DNA from: Acidobacteriota bacterium
GTDB taxonomy: Bacteria; Acidobacteriota; Terriglobia; Bryobacterales; Bryobacteraceae
Reading direction: 5' to 3'
DNA length: 64,000 bases
Assembly: GCA_947470805.1 (NCBI GenBank)
Contig: CANIVU010000033.1
Location: 1-64,000 of the forward strand
The position numbers and the translations under genes are program-made. A model generated the notes under the pieces. The model ran no database searches. It had not been told where the DNA came from and saw only the letters and a program-made list of their open reading frames with translations. Below are positions 44,632 to 54,972 of this stretch, piece by piece. Every line of letters begins with the position of its first letter. Position 1 is the stretch's first letter.

Positions 44632-45834
44632 ATGCGACGTCGTTCCCTTTTTGCCGGTTTGGCTGGACTGCCAGCCGCGGCGCTGGCCGCCGAAAATCCG
44701 GAGGCGTATTGGAAACGGATCCGGGACGAGCAGTTCCACTTGCCCGGTTGGCGGGCGTACATGAACAATGGCAGCCTGGGTGTGGCGCCGAAGCCGGTGG
44801 TGGCCGCCGTCAGTAAGTATCTGGAGCGGAGCGCGGCGCTCGAAATGGACGAGTATCCGCGTTGGGGCTATGAGCGGATGGAGTCGCATCGTAAGGCGCT
44901 GGCTGATTTCATTGGCTGCCCGGTGGCCGAGTTGGCACTGACGCATAACGCGACCGAGGCGATTGGCATTGTGGCGTCGGGGCTGGATCTGAAGGCCGGC
45001 GACGAAGTCGTCATGACCGATCAGGAACACCCCTCAATGCGCGGGCCGTGGGGCGTGCGTCAGCAGCGGCACGGCATCCAGGTGCGGCAGGTGGCGCTGC
45101 CGTTGCCCCCGAAAGATCCGGGGCAGATCGCCGATCTGCTGATTGGCTCCATTGGGCCGCGTACGCGTGTGCTGAGTTTCAGCGGCATTACGACGACGAC
45201 CGGAATGATCCTGCCGGTGCGGGAGATCTGCCAGGCGGCGCGCGCCAAGGGCGTCCTCACTTTCGTCGACGGGGCACACATGCACGGGCAGATTCCGTTT
45301 CGCGTTTCGGACCTGGAATGTGATTTTATGGCAGGCAGTCCGCACAAGTGGCTGTTCGCGCCGGCCGGTTGCGGCTTGCTGTATGTGCGGCAGGAGATGC
45401 AGGAGCGGTTGTGGCCGTCGATTACGGTGGATGGGTGGTCGAATCCGGCGGCCGGGGCGGCGCGATTCATGCAGGTTGGCACGAATAACCGGGCGCTGTT
45501 TGAGGGCATGGTGGCCGGCTTGGAGTTTGCGAAATCGATCGGGCCGGACCGGATTTACGCGCGGATTCACCAGTTGGCGCGGATGGCGTTCGAACGGGCG
45601 CGGCAGATGCCCGGGCTGCGAATGCTGACCCCGGACGACGACCGGATGTTCGGGTCGTTGGTGGCCTTCGACATGCCTCCGGCGCAGTTCAAGAAGTTTG
45701 GCGCCCTGTGCCGGGAGCGGAAAATCTGGATCATGATGTCGGAGCGGTTTCGGGTGTCTTCGCACATCCATACGCGTCCGGAAGATATTGACCTGCTGTT
45801 CCAGACGCTGGAGGAGGCGCGGAAATCACTGTAG
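44632..45834 (+). CDS. class V aminotransferase-fold PLP enzyme, exported
   Basis: 400 residues. It begins with RRRSLFAGLAGLPAAALA, a Tat/Sec-type signal. The catalytic domain resembles isopenicillin N epimerase and cysteine desulfurase relatives: ALTHNATEAIGIV, FVDGAHMHGQIPF and the PLP-lysine block DFMAGSPHKWLFAPAGCG. Reaction unknown; the family covers epimerases, desulfurases and lyases. It overlaps the convergent NHL-repeat gene by 9 nt at the 3' ends. Codons end in G more often than in most neighbours. Confidence 0.88.
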   Translation: MRRRSLFAGLAGLPAAALAAENPEAYWKRIRDEQFHLPGWRAYMNNGSLGVAPKPVVAAVSKYLERSAALEMDEYPRWGYERMESHRKALADFIGCPVAELALTHNATEAIGIVASGLDLKAGDEVVMTDQEHPSMRGPWGVRQQRHGIQVRQVALPLPPKDPGQIADLLIGSIGPRTRVLSFSGITTTTGMILPVREICQAARAKGVLTFVDGAHMHGQIPFRVSDLECDFMAGSPHKWLFAPAGCGLLYVRQEMQERLWPSITVDGWSNPAAGAARFMQVGTNNRALFEGMVAGLEFAKSIGPDRIYARIHQLARMAFERARQMPGLRMLTPDDDRMFGSLVAFDMPPAQFKKFGALCRERKIWIMMSERFRVSSHIHTRPEDIDLLFQTLEEARKSL

Positions 45835-48420
45835 GTAGACGGATAGTCCACCGGGCGCGGAGAACGAGCCGATCTTCAGATTGAGCGGTTGGCCGCCGGC
45901 GGAGAAGAAGCCCGAGGGTAGGCGCAGGTTGATCTGGGTGATGCCCGGGAGTCCCGGCGCCTGGCCGGCCCAGAGGATTTGTCCCGGCATTGTCCCGATT
46001 CTGATATCGAGTGTGTTGAGCGGCGCGGTGCCCATTCCGGTGGCGAAGAGCAGGACGATGGACCCTCTGGCGGCCGGGTTGGTGGAGCCGTTAATGGACC
46101 CATCTTCCATCACGATTTGCGGGAAGACGCCGGGCGAAGCCGCGGCGATCTGGGCGCTGGAGCGCGCGCGTAGAACCTTCTGGTGGTAGACCTCTATGGT
46201 CACCTGCGTCTTGCCGGCGGCCGACGCCGGTATCTGAAAGTTGATCTGTCTCGCGGAAACGTAGAGCAGCGGGGCGGCCTCGCCATCAATGTAGACGTCA
46301 ACGTCGCCGAGCAGTTTCGGCCAGCCGTTGGCGCCCGGTGTCGCCGATGCCGGTTCGGCGGGGCCGAATCCTTCTCCTCGCAGCGTTGCCAGCATGCCCG
46401 GGGCAACGGGACCCTCGGCGCTGGTGGCGGCGTTGAAGATGCGAGGGCCCTCTTCAAAGACGGATATCTGCAGCAACTCCGGGCGGAGTTGCCGGATGCG
46501 GCCGTTGCCCATGTCGGCGACCGCCAGGTTGCCTTGGGAATCGAAGGTCAGGGCGACTGGGGTTTGAAACTGCGCCGATTTGGCATACTCGCCATCGCCA
46601 CCAAAGCCAGCGGTTTCGGCGCCGGCCACGAGGACGACTTTATTGTCGTAGATCTGGCAGATGCGGTTCTTTCCGGTGTCGGCGACGTAGATGCTGCCGT
46701 CGAGAGCCACGGCCACGCCGCGCGGGATTGTGAAAGTGGCGTCGCCGATGGTTGTGAGAAGTCCGGTGATGTCGATGCGACGGATACGGTTGTTCCCGCT
46801 GTCAGCGATGTAGATATTGCCGGTGGCGTCGATGGCGACGCCGCGCGGTTCGTTCAACTGGGCGAAGACGGCGGCTGAGCCCTCAAAGGCCATGCCCGCC
46901 ACGCCGGTTCCGGCGGCGGTGGCCATCAGCCCGGCCCGGTTGATGCGGCGAATGCGGTGATTGCCGGTGTCGGCGATGAATACTTCGCCGCTATTGGGGT
47001 CGACGGCAACGGCCGAAGGGGCGTTGAGCTGGGCGGCGGTGGCGGGTCCTCCGTCGCCGCGAAAGCCGGAGAATCCGTTCCCGGCGGCGGAGGTGATGGC
47101 GCCGCTGGGGGAGATGAGGCGGATGGCGTGGTTGCCTGAGTCGGCTACATAGAGGAATCCGTTGGCGTCGAAGGCCAAACCGCGCGGTGTATTGAGGGAC
47201 GCTTTGTCCGCCGGGCCGCCATCGCCGCTGTAGGCGGCCTTGCCGTTTCCGGCCACGGTGGTGATGAGCCCGGCCGGGCTGACGCGGCGAATGCGGTGCG
47301 CGCGTTCGTCGGCGATATAGAGGTTGCCCTGGCGGTCATAGGCGACGGCGGCGGGCGCTTGCAGACGGGCCATTTCGGCGCTGGCGCCGTCGCCGGTAAT
47401 CTCGCCAATGCCTGCTCCCGTTCCGGCGGCGAGTGTGATTTTGTTCGCCGCATCGACCCGGTAGACGGCGTTGTTCCAGGCATAGGCGGCGCCGCCGCGG
47501 GGATCGGCCGCAACGGCCCGACCGCTAACGGCTAGCGCTGTGACTGTCCCTTGCGGTGTGCGTTTCAGGGCCCCGGTGGCGCGGGCATCGGCCAGATACA
47601 TGTTGCCGGCCGTGTCGAAGGCGATGCCGGTGGGTGAGTAGAGAGGGTAGTTGCGGAGCGCATCGGCGAGGTAGGTGGTCACTGTTCCTCTGGCCACGCG
47701 GCGCAGGCGCTGGGCACCGCTTTCGACAATCACCACGCCGCCCTGCGGCTCAATCGCCAGCCCGGCTGGATTGCGGAGCGCCGAACGGATGGCGGCGATG
47801 TTGTCGGCACCGTACCCCGGGTTGCCGGTACCCGCGAAAACGGTCAAGATTCCGCGGAAATCGACGAAATAGACTCGGTGGGCGTCGAAATCAGAGAAAT
47901 AGAATCCACCACTGGGGTCGGCCAAGACGTTGCGCGGGGTCTTCAGTTTGAGCGAAGTCGCCGGGCTACCCTCGCTCGACTCCGATGCCGCGATATCTCC
48001 CCCGCCGGCGACCGTTCGGATTTGCTTGTCCGGGGTCACCATGCGAATCCGCGCGTTGCCCAGATCCGCTATGTAGAGATTGCCCTGGCGGTCGAGGGCG
48101 AGGCCATAGGGGTTATTCAGACGCGCTTTGGCGGCAGGGCCGTTGTCGCCATCGAAGCCCGCGGTACCATCGCCAGCCAGCGTGTTGATGTCCCCATTGG
48201 GGGAGACGATGCGGATGCGATGGTCGGCCGCGTCGGCTATATAGGTGGTGCCATCCGGGGCGATCGCGACGCCTTCGGCCTGTTGAAGGATGGCACGTAC
48301 CGCTTGCCCTCCGTCGCCGGCAAAGCTGGACCCGGCAATGGTGGAGACGCGGTAAGAAGTCTGGCCATAGGAAAGTCCCCCGCCGGTCACTAGGAGTATT
48401 CCGACCACAGTTCGGAGCAT
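45826..48420 (-). CDS. NHL-repeat secreted protein with Solibacter-type C-terminal domain
   Basis: 864 residues with a signal peptide. About ten NHL-type units follow, each with a pattern such as VAIDATGNIYIADSGNNRIR and TVAGNGKAAYSGDGGPADKA, forming one or two beta-propellers up to about residue 640. The last ~215 residues match the uncharacterised TIGR03437 domain, from LRGEGFGP and VYIDGEAAPLLYVSARQINF to the end. To my knowledge that domain is largely restricted to Solibacter/Bryobacter relatives, so it is the best taxonomic marker in the window. It is probably a surface or secreted binding protein. The gene is divergent from the metalloprotease at 48483, with TATAAA about 20 nt before the start. 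Confidence 0.9.
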   Translation of the reverse strand: MLRTVVGILLVTGGGLSYGQTSYRVSTIAGSSFAGDGGQAVRAILQQAEGVAIAPDGTTYIADAADHRIRIVSPNGDINTLAGDGTAGFDGDNGPAAKARLNNPYGLALDRQGNLYIADLGNARIRMVTPDKQIRTVAGGGDIAASESSEGSPATSLKLKTPRNVLADPSGGFYFSDFDAHRVYFVDFRGILTVFAGTGNPGYGADNIAAIRSALRNPAGLAIEPQGGVVIVESGAQRLRRVARGTVTTYLADALRNYPLYSPTGIAFDTAGNMYLADARATGALKRTPQGTVTALAVSGRAVAADPRGGAAYAWNNAVYRVDAANKITLAAGTGAGIGEITGDGASAEMARLQAPAAVAYDRQGNLYIADERAHRIRRVSPAGLITTVAGNGKAAYSGDGGPADKASLNTPRGLAFDANGFLYVADSGNHAIRLISPSGAITSAAGNGFSGFRGDGGPATAAQLNAPSAVAVDPNSGEVFIADTGNHRIRRINRAGLMATAAGTGVAGMAFEGSAAVFAQLNEPRGVAIDATGNIYIADSGNNRIRRIDITGLLTTIGDATFTIPRGVAVALDGSIYVADTGKNRICQIYDNKVVLVAGAETAGFGGDGEYAKSAQFQTPVALTFDSQGNLAVADMGNGRIRQLRPELLQISVFEEGPRIFNAATSAEGPVAPGMLATLRGEGFGPAEPASATPGANGWPKLLGDVDVYIDGEAAPLLYVSARQINFQIPASAAGKTQVTIEVYHQKVLRARSSAQIAAASPGVFPQIVMEDGSINGSTNPAARGSIVLLFATGMGTAPLNTLDIRIGTMPGQILWAGQAPGLPGITQINLRLPSGFFSAGGQPLNLKIGSFSAPGGLSVYLQ

Positions 48421-48482
48421 ACGAATGTTTCCCTCTCTTTATAAGTGGGATCGAGCTCGGGTTTTTCTCAGGGCAAAACGAT

Positions 48483-50654
48483 ATGGATTGTATGGGAAGC
48501 AAGAGAATCGAAGGGGGGCTGGCACTTTTAGTAGCAGTAATCTGCTCCGTCCCGTCGATTCGTGCTGAGGTTCACCTGCGGAGCAGGGAAGGGCAGACTC
48601 GGCTGGGGAACCGGCGCAGCGTCGCCAAACGGCGTATTCCAGCCCATTCCCATCTGATTTTGGATTTCCGTGAGGCGCCAAAGGCCGAGACAATCCAGCA
48701 ATTGGGCGCTCGCGGCCTCCGTGTGGTGGCGTATCTGCCGTTGACGGGAGTCATTGTTGGCGTCGATGGGGAGCCGGATTTGACGGGTCTCGATCTGGCC
48801 GGGTTTGACGCGCTGCAGCCGGAAGACAAGCTCAGCTCGGATTTGACCGGTGTCACCGATGGGCGCGCCCGGTCGGCGGATCAGCAGTCCTTCTATGTTG
48901 TTGAGTTTCATGCCGATGTTGCCTGGGAGGACCGGCGGGCTCTTGTCACTGAGGCTGGGCTCGAAATTCGCGATCACCGCGACCTGGCGGCGGACCATAT
49001 GCTGGTGCTAGGCACCATGGAGCAGGTCCGGGCGTTGGCGGAGTGGGACGAGGTTGGGTATGTGTTTCCCGCCAGCGGCGAGCTTTCTACCGGTCTGCCG
49101 CTGATTGGCTGTCTGGGTGGGGCGACGGAGGCTGGCCAGGTGGGCCAGTTGACGCAACGGGTGGGCGAAGGGTGGGACGGTCCCGGTCTGGGAATTGCTA
49201 ATTTGACTTATACGCTCCAGGCGTTGACCAGAAAGATCCCGGCCGACCAAGTGCAACAGGAGATTCAGCGGGCGATGGCGGAGTGGTCGAGTGTGGTGAA
49301 GGTCAACTTTCTAAAAGGGACCGTCTCGTCGGGTTCGAAGAACATCAATATCCTGTTTGGAAGTAAAGACCACGGTGACCCATACGCCTTCGACGGCGCC
49401 GGCCGCATCCTCGCCCACACGTTCTATCCCGCTCCGCCGAATCCGGAGCCGATCGCCGGCGATCTGCACTTCGATGACGACGAAAACTGGAATGTTGGCG
49501 CCGATATCGACTTGTATAGTGTCGCCTTGCATGAACTTGGCCACGCACTGGGGCTGGGTCACTCGGATGTGCCCAATGCGGTCATGTATCCCTACTACCG
49601 GCGCGCCACGAACCTCACTGCTGAGGACATCGGCGCCATCCGTCTGCTGTACGCCGCCGCCGCGGACACGGTTCCAGCGCCACCGCCGCTGGCGCCTCTT
49701 GTTCTGGCGGTCACTGCGCCCGCCGCGTCGTCCACAACCAGTGCCGCCACAATCGCCGTTTCCGGCACCCTGAAGGGAGCCCGTGGCGTGGCTGCGGTGC
49801 GTTGGAGTACGAATCAGGGCGGCGCCGGTGACGCTGTTCTTACGGCCGATAACTCGGGCGGATTTTCCTGGGCCGCTTCTTCAATTCCGGTCGCTCTCGG
49901 GGAAAACTCTGTAACCCTTCGTGCCACCGATGACGCGAATCGATCGACATCGGTAACCGTGCAGGTCCAACGCCTCGCCCTGCCGCCGACACCCCCGCCA
50001 ACGCCGAATCCCACTCCCAATCCAACACCGAATCCCACGCCGAATCCGCCGGCGGTGGCTCCATTGGAATTGGACATTCTGTCGCCGGCCGCCTCTTTCA
50101 ATGTGACTCAAAACCCAATCACGGCCTCCGGTACAACCTTGGGCGGCACTGGACGGCCCGTCGTACGCTGGTCCAGTGACCGAGGCTTCACAGGAACTGC
50201 CGTGGTTTCGGCTACTACCGACGGAAAGTATCGTTGGGACATCAACCCGCTGGCGGTTCAACTGGGTGCCAATGTCATCACAGTTACCGCTACCGATACC
50301 GCCGGAAAGACGGCCAGCAAGTCCGTCCGCGTCCTCTATGCGCTGCCGCCGGAGACTGGGCCGGACGACGACACCCGCCCTCCCGTGATCAACGTCGTGT
50401 CGCCTAATACTTCTTTCCTAATGACTCCTGCCTATGCAATTGCCGTCCGTGGCACCGCCACCGACGCCTCTGGTGTGGCGGAAGTTCGTTGGGTATGCTC
50501 CTGCGGCTCCCAGGGGCGCGCGCAGGGTGCCAGCAATTGGACGATCTCCAACATCAGCCTGCCGCTCGGCTCCCATACCATCAAGATCTTCGCCAAAGAT
50601 CAGGTTGGCAACGAGGGAATGGTTAGCTTTACCGTTTTCCGGTATCAGAACTGA
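48483..50654 (+). CDS. matrixin-type secreted metalloprotease with Ig-like repeats
   Basis: 723 residues; a second ATG at 48492 is also possible. A signal peptide (GLALLVAVICSVPSIRA) and a ~180-residue prodomain precede the catalytic domain (about 230-400). That domain has the zinc motif HELGHALGLGH at about residue 349, followed by a Met-turn candidate NAVMYPYY. Three Ig-like beta-sandwich units follow. The first and second are separated by a Pro-rich repeat (TPNPTPNPTPNPTPNP). The third contains a CSC motif. Matrixins cut extracellular proteins; the Ig-like units may hold the enzyme to a surface or polymer. No PEP-CTERM tail is present. Confidence 0.88.
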   Translation: MDCMGSKRIEGGLALLVAVICSVPSIRAEVHLRSREGQTRLGNRRSVAKRRIPAHSHLILDFREAPKAETIQQLGARGLRVVAYLPLTGVIVGVDGEPDLTGLDLAGFDALQPEDKLSSDLTGVTDGRARSADQQSFYVVEFHADVAWEDRRALVTEAGLEIRDHRDLAADHMLVLGTMEQVRALAEWDEVGYVFPASGELSTGLPLIGCLGGATEAGQVGQLTQRVGEGWDGPGLGIANLTYTLQALTRKIPADQVQQEIQRAMAEWSSVVKVNFLKGTVSSGSKNINILFGSKDHGDPYAFDGAGRILAHTFYPAPPNPEPIAGDLHFDDDENWNVGADIDLYSVALHELGHALGLGHSDVPNAVMYPYYRRATNLTAEDIGAIRLLYAAAADTVPAPPPLAPLVLAVTAPAASSTTSAATIAVSGTLKGARGVAAVRWSTNQGGAGDAVLTADNSGGFSWAASSIPVALGENSVTLRATDDANRSTSVTVQVQRLALPPTPPPTPNPTPNPTPNPTPNPPAVAPLELDILSPAASFNVTQNPITASGTTLGGTGRPVVRWSSDRGFTGTAVVSATTDGKYRWDINPLAVQLGANVITVTATDTAGKTASKSVRVLYALPPETGPDDDTRPPVINVVSPNTSFLMTPAYAIAVRGTATDASGVAEVRWVCSCGSQGRAQGASNWTISNISLPLGSHTIKIFAKDQVGNEGMVSFTVFRYQN

Positions 50655-50748
50655 CTGCCAGTGTTCGCCTTTTGTTCGCTGTAGCGGCAACATATACCTC
50701 TTCGTCAAAGAGGACATCTTCTTGAAGGATCGCCCAGGAATATTTCAA

Positions 50749-52548
50749 CTAGAAGATGAAGGCCAATCCACCGCGTACGGTGCGGGGCGAGGGAAGCAGC
50801 ACTACCCGGCGGCCATTCGTTCCCGTTAACGGCAGATAGCCCTGTTGCAGGAGGTTTCGCAACTCAGCCACCGCCTCAACGCGCCCCGACCAGATGCCAA
50901 AGCTGGGGATCGGCTGCCGGACTTGCAGGTTCAAGCCCAGATCGGGAGACTGCCGTTGGGTCATATATCGGTGGGCCGGAAGGGCCGCCCGGTAGTCAGT
51001 CATCATGTAGCTGGCCGAAAAGCGCGTGCCGGCACCGGGGGCAACACCGGCAACCCGGAAGTTCGTCCAACTGCGCTGCGTATGGCGGAGGGCTCCCCGC
51101 AAGCTCTCCGGATTCCCGGAGTCAATCAAGTCCCCGCGGGGTTGCAACGTACCGCTATTGCCAAACGCCACCTGCGCCGACCAGTGTTCGCCCAGGCGCC
51201 GATCTACCGACGCCATCAGACCACGCCGTTGGTAACTGCCAATATTGAAGATGCTCGATCGTGTAAACAGGTCGGGCAGCATTTCGCCGGTCGCGTAGTC
51301 CGAGGTATCTCCGATCGCGCTCAATGCGGCGTTGGCAACATCTTCGTAGTAGGCTGCCAGGGAAACCTTTGTCTTCGTGTCGATATCGCGCGAAAGGGAA
51401 GCCTCCAACTGGTTCATTCGCTGCACGTGCGTCCGTCCATCGCGCATGGAAACCCGAGGGAACGCGCTTAATGTGGAGATGTCTTGCTGCAGATCACCGC
51501 TTGCCTGCACGTGATTGAACATCTCTTCCGGTGCCGCGCCGCTCGACCAAGCGACTTTCAGCGAGTCCTTCTTGCTGATTTCCACATCCAAACGCGCAAA
51601 CGGGCTGATCAGGTTCAACCGGTCGAAAAACGTGACCGATTCCAACTGCGCGCCGTAGGTCAACTCCACTCCATCACCCAGTTTGGCGTGGTCCAAAACC
51701 AATCCCGTCATCGTTCCCAACGAGGGCGCCGATCCGCCGCCGTTCATCACTGCTCCGGTTCGCGTTGGCAGGAAGGTTTGGCGGACCGTCAACTGCACTT
51801 CGGGCGAATTGCCCACCGCCAAGCCATTGGCAATGGAGTCCCGGCTGTACCGGGTACGGAAGCTCGCCGCCGGCATTCCGGCACGGGAAACGTAGCCCAA
51901 ATTTCCAGACACCTGCACGTTGTTGACGCCGTACATCGAAGTCGCCACCGCGAATGCCGTTCCCAGATCCGGCTGGTTGCCGGAGACAGCGCCCGCGCCA
52001 TCGCCCGCCGATACCCGAACCATGCCGCGCGTATTACTGAAGACGCTCTCCGGCCGCGACGTCGAAGGAAGGAACCGTAGCACCGGGCGCGTGGACATTG
52101 AGCTACGCAGCACCCAGCGCCAGTCGTCCGACAAAAGCCGGGGTGCGTGGGGTGTCGCATAGACAAACTCAACGGAACTCAACACACTGGCCAGATTGAT
52201 GTTCAGGAAGCTGCGCATCCCTGGTTGCACCAGAATGCCTTCGCGAACGGCAGGCACAAAGCTGTTCAGGGAAACGCGGAGGATATAAGCGTCCGGGACC
52301 AGATTGTCGAACCCGAATTGCCCCCGCTCATTCGTGACAGCCTTCTGGACCAGCTTTTCCAGCCTGTTAAACAGCAATACAGTCGCGCCCATTTGGGCGA
52401 CGCCGCCAGGATCGGCCACGATTCCAATGATCGTACCGGCGGATTTTGGTAAATCCGCTCCCAAAGCACGATTCGCCGGCGCTGATCCGAGTAGGATCAG
52501 GCCGGCGGAGAGAACTGCGAATTGGCGCCAACGAGACAACATAGACAT
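50749..52548 (-). CDS. outer-membrane barrel protein with carboxypeptidase-regulatory-like domain
   Basis: 599 residues. A signal peptide (FAVLSAGLILLGSAPA) is followed by a carboxypeptidase-regulatory-like domain (about 35-115: GTIIGIVADPGGVAQMGATV, VTNERGQFGFDNL). The rest is beta-rich with alternating polar and aromatic residues and ends in Phe (GGLAFIF), the outer-membrane barrel signature. This resembles the truncated TonB-dependent receptor relatives common in Bryobacterales, but no plug domain or TonB box is evident. Nutrient binding or adhesion is likely. The stop lies about 95 nt from the convergent protease gene. Confidence 0.78.
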   Translation of the reverse strand: MSMLSRWRQFAVLSAGLILLGSAPANRALGADLPKSAGTIIGIVADPGGVAQMGATVLLFNRLEKLVQKAVTNERGQFGFDNLVPDAYILRVSLNSFVPAVREGILVQPGMRSFLNINLASVLSSVEFVYATPHAPRLLSDDWRWVLRSSMSTRPVLRFLPSTSRPESVFSNTRGMVRVSAGDGAGAVSGNQPDLGTAFAVATSMYGVNNVQVSGNLGYVSRAGMPAASFRTRYSRDSIANGLAVGNSPEVQLTVRQTFLPTRTGAVMNGGGSAPSLGTMTGLVLDHAKLGDGVELTYGAQLESVTFFDRLNLISPFARLDVEISKKDSLKVAWSSGAAPEEMFNHVQASGDLQQDISTLSAFPRVSMRDGRTHVQRMNQLEASLSRDIDTKTKVSLAAYYEDVANAALSAIGDTSDYATGEMLPDLFTRSSIFNIGSYQRRGLMASVDRRLGEHWSAQVAFGNSGTLQPRGDLIDSGNPESLRGALRHTQRSWTNFRVAGVAPGAGTRFSASYMMTDYRAALPAHRYMTQRQSPDLGLNLQVRQPIPSFGIWSGRVEAVAELRNLLQQGYLPLTGTNGRRVVLLPSPRTVRGGLAFIF

Positions 52549-52585
52549 CCAACCTTCCGGGTGGGACGCGAGTCAAGCCTTGCGA

Positions 52586-54253
52586 CTAGGTGACAGTGAA
52601 CTTCGCGGTCGGGGTTACGGTCTGGTTCCGGAGCTTGTCCGTCACTTTCATCTTCAGTTCGTACTGCCCGGGCGCCAAGGACTTCAACGGCAACAGCTTT
52701 TCGATGGTCACTTCGCTCGGGGTGCCTTCTTTGATCTCTTCCGTGAACTCAAAGATTTTTTCGGTGGATCCGACTTTGTTCACCTCATAGACCACTTGGC
52801 CTACAGGCTTTCTCGTTTTCTCGTCGGCTTCAAAATTGTACAACTTCACGTAGATGCCCATCTTCTCGTCCTGCCGGAACGACTCGGTGACGCGCGGACG
52901 GACCTTCGTGCTGCCAATGACAAATTGACCGGCGCCGATCGAACGTGTCGGCACCTTTTCGATCAAATCGGCAAGAACAACGCTCGAGAAGCTGAAAACA
53001 TCGTCTTCCATGCGCGGAACGTTTAGCGCCATTTCGTAGTTGTTCATGTTGCCGCCGAAGACGTCCTTCACGACAACGTTCAAACGATACGTGCCCGGGG
53101 GCAGCGGAATGGCTTTCTGGTAAATCGAGGCTCCCTTGGAGGCGGCTTCCAGCATTTCCGAAGGCACTTCCGTGGTCACCACATCCTCGAAAACGTTCAC
53201 CACGCGGCGCGACATCGACGTGATGCGCGAGTAGATGTTCACGGCGGCCTTTGCCACGCCGTCCTTGTTCTGGAACTGCAGATCCTTCTTTTCCATCTGA
53301 ATGGTGACATTCGTCTGGATGTTGCTCGACGTCATGCGCATGAAGTCGGCGCGGACGCGAATCGGGAGCAGGTTGAATTTCACGGTCGAATTGACGGCGG
53401 CTTCCAGATCCTTAAACTTCACAGCCGGCGGTTTCTGCAACCGGGCGAACTGCTGCAGGCGCTCAAACTGGTTCATCTTCATCGGCAGCGGATTGGTGCC
53501 GGTGCCGAGGCGCGTACCGTCGGTGCGGCTGAAACGGTCGGCCTTGGAAGACATGCCCATCTGTTCCATCAACGTCAAACCGGCGTTGGGAACCATCATC
53601 AACGCGTCTTTTTCCGAGGGATCCATCGTCATGCGGTATTCGCCGGTCATCGTGGGATCTACGAATTCGATGATGATGTCCGAGCCAATGCCTTCAATCC
53701 AACGGTACCGCCACTTTTCAAACGGATAGGTGGACGTCGTACCGCCGCCTTCTTCAAACGGCCGCTCGTAGGTGCCGCCCGAGGGGTGCGATTCGTTTTC
53801 GTCCGGCGGGCCAAAAGTGATGTAGATACGGCCACGATCGGTCTTCCACCCGGGGATACCGGAGGCATAGCGTTCGTTGGCGTAGGCGATGCGGCGATAA
53901 TGCTCTTCCTTGAACTCGTTTTCCTGCGAGTCGGGCGTCGGATCGCGGCGCAGCCAGAACTGTTCGATGAACTGTTCGCGTTCTTCGTCGGTGGACATGC
54001 GCTTAAACGCGGTGCGTTCTTCATCGGTAATGATGTAGAGCACGTCTTCGTTCAGCCACTTCCGGTACGGACCTTCCAACTCCTTGCGGAGCTTTTCTTC
54101 GCGGCGCTTCCGTTCTTTCTCCGAAAGGGGCTTCGCGACGGTTTCCCGAGGGCCTTCTTCCTTGCCCTTTTTATCGGCTGCTTCGACCGGGATACCGAGC
54201 AACGCGGATCCGAAGATCACGCCCGGGAGTAACAGAGTACGGCGCAAGTTCAT
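52586..54253 (-). CDS. GWxTD domain-containing secreted protein
   Basis: 555 residues from the ATG at 54253, which is followed by a signal peptide (LRRTLLLPGVIFGSALLGIPV). A charged Lys/Glu stretch precedes the GWxTD domain (about 85-200), whose hallmark is seen in SGIPGWKTDRGRIYITFGPP. Upstream of it lies the block with EEREQFIEQFWLRRDPTP. The C-terminal half (from about 270) is beta-rich. These proteins are common in Acidobacteria, Bacteroidetes and Gemmatimonadetes; function is not established. The next gene on the same strand is the outer-membrane barrel protein, 37 nt downstream, so the two may form an envelope unit. Confidence 0.9.
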   Translation of the reverse strand: MNLRRTLLLPGVIFGSALLGIPVEAADKKGKEEGPRETVAKPLSEKERKRREEKLRKELEGPYRKWLNEDVLYIITDEERTAFKRMSTDEEREQFIEQFWLRRDPTPDSQENEFKEEHYRRIAYANERYASGIPGWKTDRGRIYITFGPPDENESHPSGGTYERPFEEGGGTTSTYPFEKWRYRWIEGIGSDIIIEFVDPTMTGEYRMTMDPSEKDALMMVPNAGLTLMEQMGMSSKADRFSRTDGTRLGTGTNPLPMKMNQFERLQQFARLQKPPAVKFKDLEAAVNSTVKFNLLPIRVRADFMRMTSSNIQTNVTIQMEKKDLQFQNKDGVAKAAVNIYSRITSMSRRVVNVFEDVVTTEVPSEMLEAASKGASIYQKAIPLPPGTYRLNVVVKDVFGGNMNNYEMALNVPRMEDDVFSFSSVVLADLIEKVPTRSIGAGQFVIGSTKVRPRVTESFRQDEKMGIYVKLYNFEADEKTRKPVGQVVYEVNKVGSTEKIFEFTEEIKEGTPSEVTIEKLLPLKSLAPGQYELKMKVTDKLRNQTVTPTAKFTVT

Positions 54254-54410
54254 ATTTGGAATTCCTGATGCGTGGCTGGAGCTTCCCACGCTACATCTGA
54301 TTCTACCACCCAATCGGGCCCCGTCAAGCGCCGGAAAAGTAAACTTATCTTCCCTGAAATGTGTAAGTTGCGGGATTTGAGGTCACGCCTGTGCGTCCCG
54401 CTCACAGGTC

Positions 54411-54905
54411 TCAATCGCGCTTGCGTGGCTGCGCCGTGTGATAGGAGCTGGCATAGTACAGCAGTGGCGCCCCGTTTTCCCACTCAGCATGCAGCACTTC
54501 GCCGAGGATGATGAGGTGATCGCCAGCCGGAATCGACTGCCTGGTGGCACATTCAAACCGCGCCAAAGCGCCGCCGAGCAGCGGCACGCCGGTGGCGCCC
54601 GGGTGCCAGTCAATGCCGTTAAATCGATCCAGGCCCCGCTCGGCAAACCGGACCGAGAGCGCCTCCTGATCCTCCGCCAGAATGTTGACGCCAAAATGTG
54701 TCGCTTGCTCGAAATGACGCAAGACATTGGCGCGATGGTCGACGCAGATCAGAATCAGCGGCGGTTCCATCGATACGCTGGTAAAGGAATTGGCGGTAAA
54801 GCCGTGTGGAGTGCCATCTGCGGCAAGCGCCGTCGATACAGTGATACCGGTGGCGAAGCGTGCACAGGCACGTCGGAATTGGGCGGGGTCGTATGGCTCG
54901 GGCAT
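54411..54905 (-). CDS. flavin reductase family protein
   Basis: 164 residues, single flavin-reductase-like split barrel. Matches include FRRACARFATGITVSTA, HGFTANSFTSVSMEPPLILIC and the later GDHLIILGEVLHAEW. Such proteins reduce FMN or FAD with NAD(P)H, often supplying a monooxygenase; no partner oxygenase is nearby. It is divergent from the HU gene, 67 nt apart. Confidence 0.9.
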   Translation of the reverse strand: MPEPYDPAQFRRACARFATGITVSTALAADGTPHGFTANSFTSVSMEPPLILICVDHRANVLRHFEQATHFGVNILAEDQEALSVRFAERGLDRFNGIDWHPGATGVPLLGGALARFECATRQSIPAGDHLIILGEVLHAEWENGAPLLYYASSYHTAQPRKRD

Positions 54906-54912
54906 GGCGTGC

Positions 54913-54942
54913 TTGACAGGACCGTAAACCTAATCTTATCAT
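54913..54942 (+). promoter_or_regulatory. sigma-70 promoter of the HU gene
   Basis: Consensus TTGACA and TATCAT are separated by 18 nt, 30 nt before the HU start. This is the clearest -35/-10 pair in the window and contrasts with the -35-less hexamers at other genes. Confidence 0.7.
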
Positions 54943-54972
54943 TGGTTTTCAGTTAGCGCGCAGGAGGCGGGG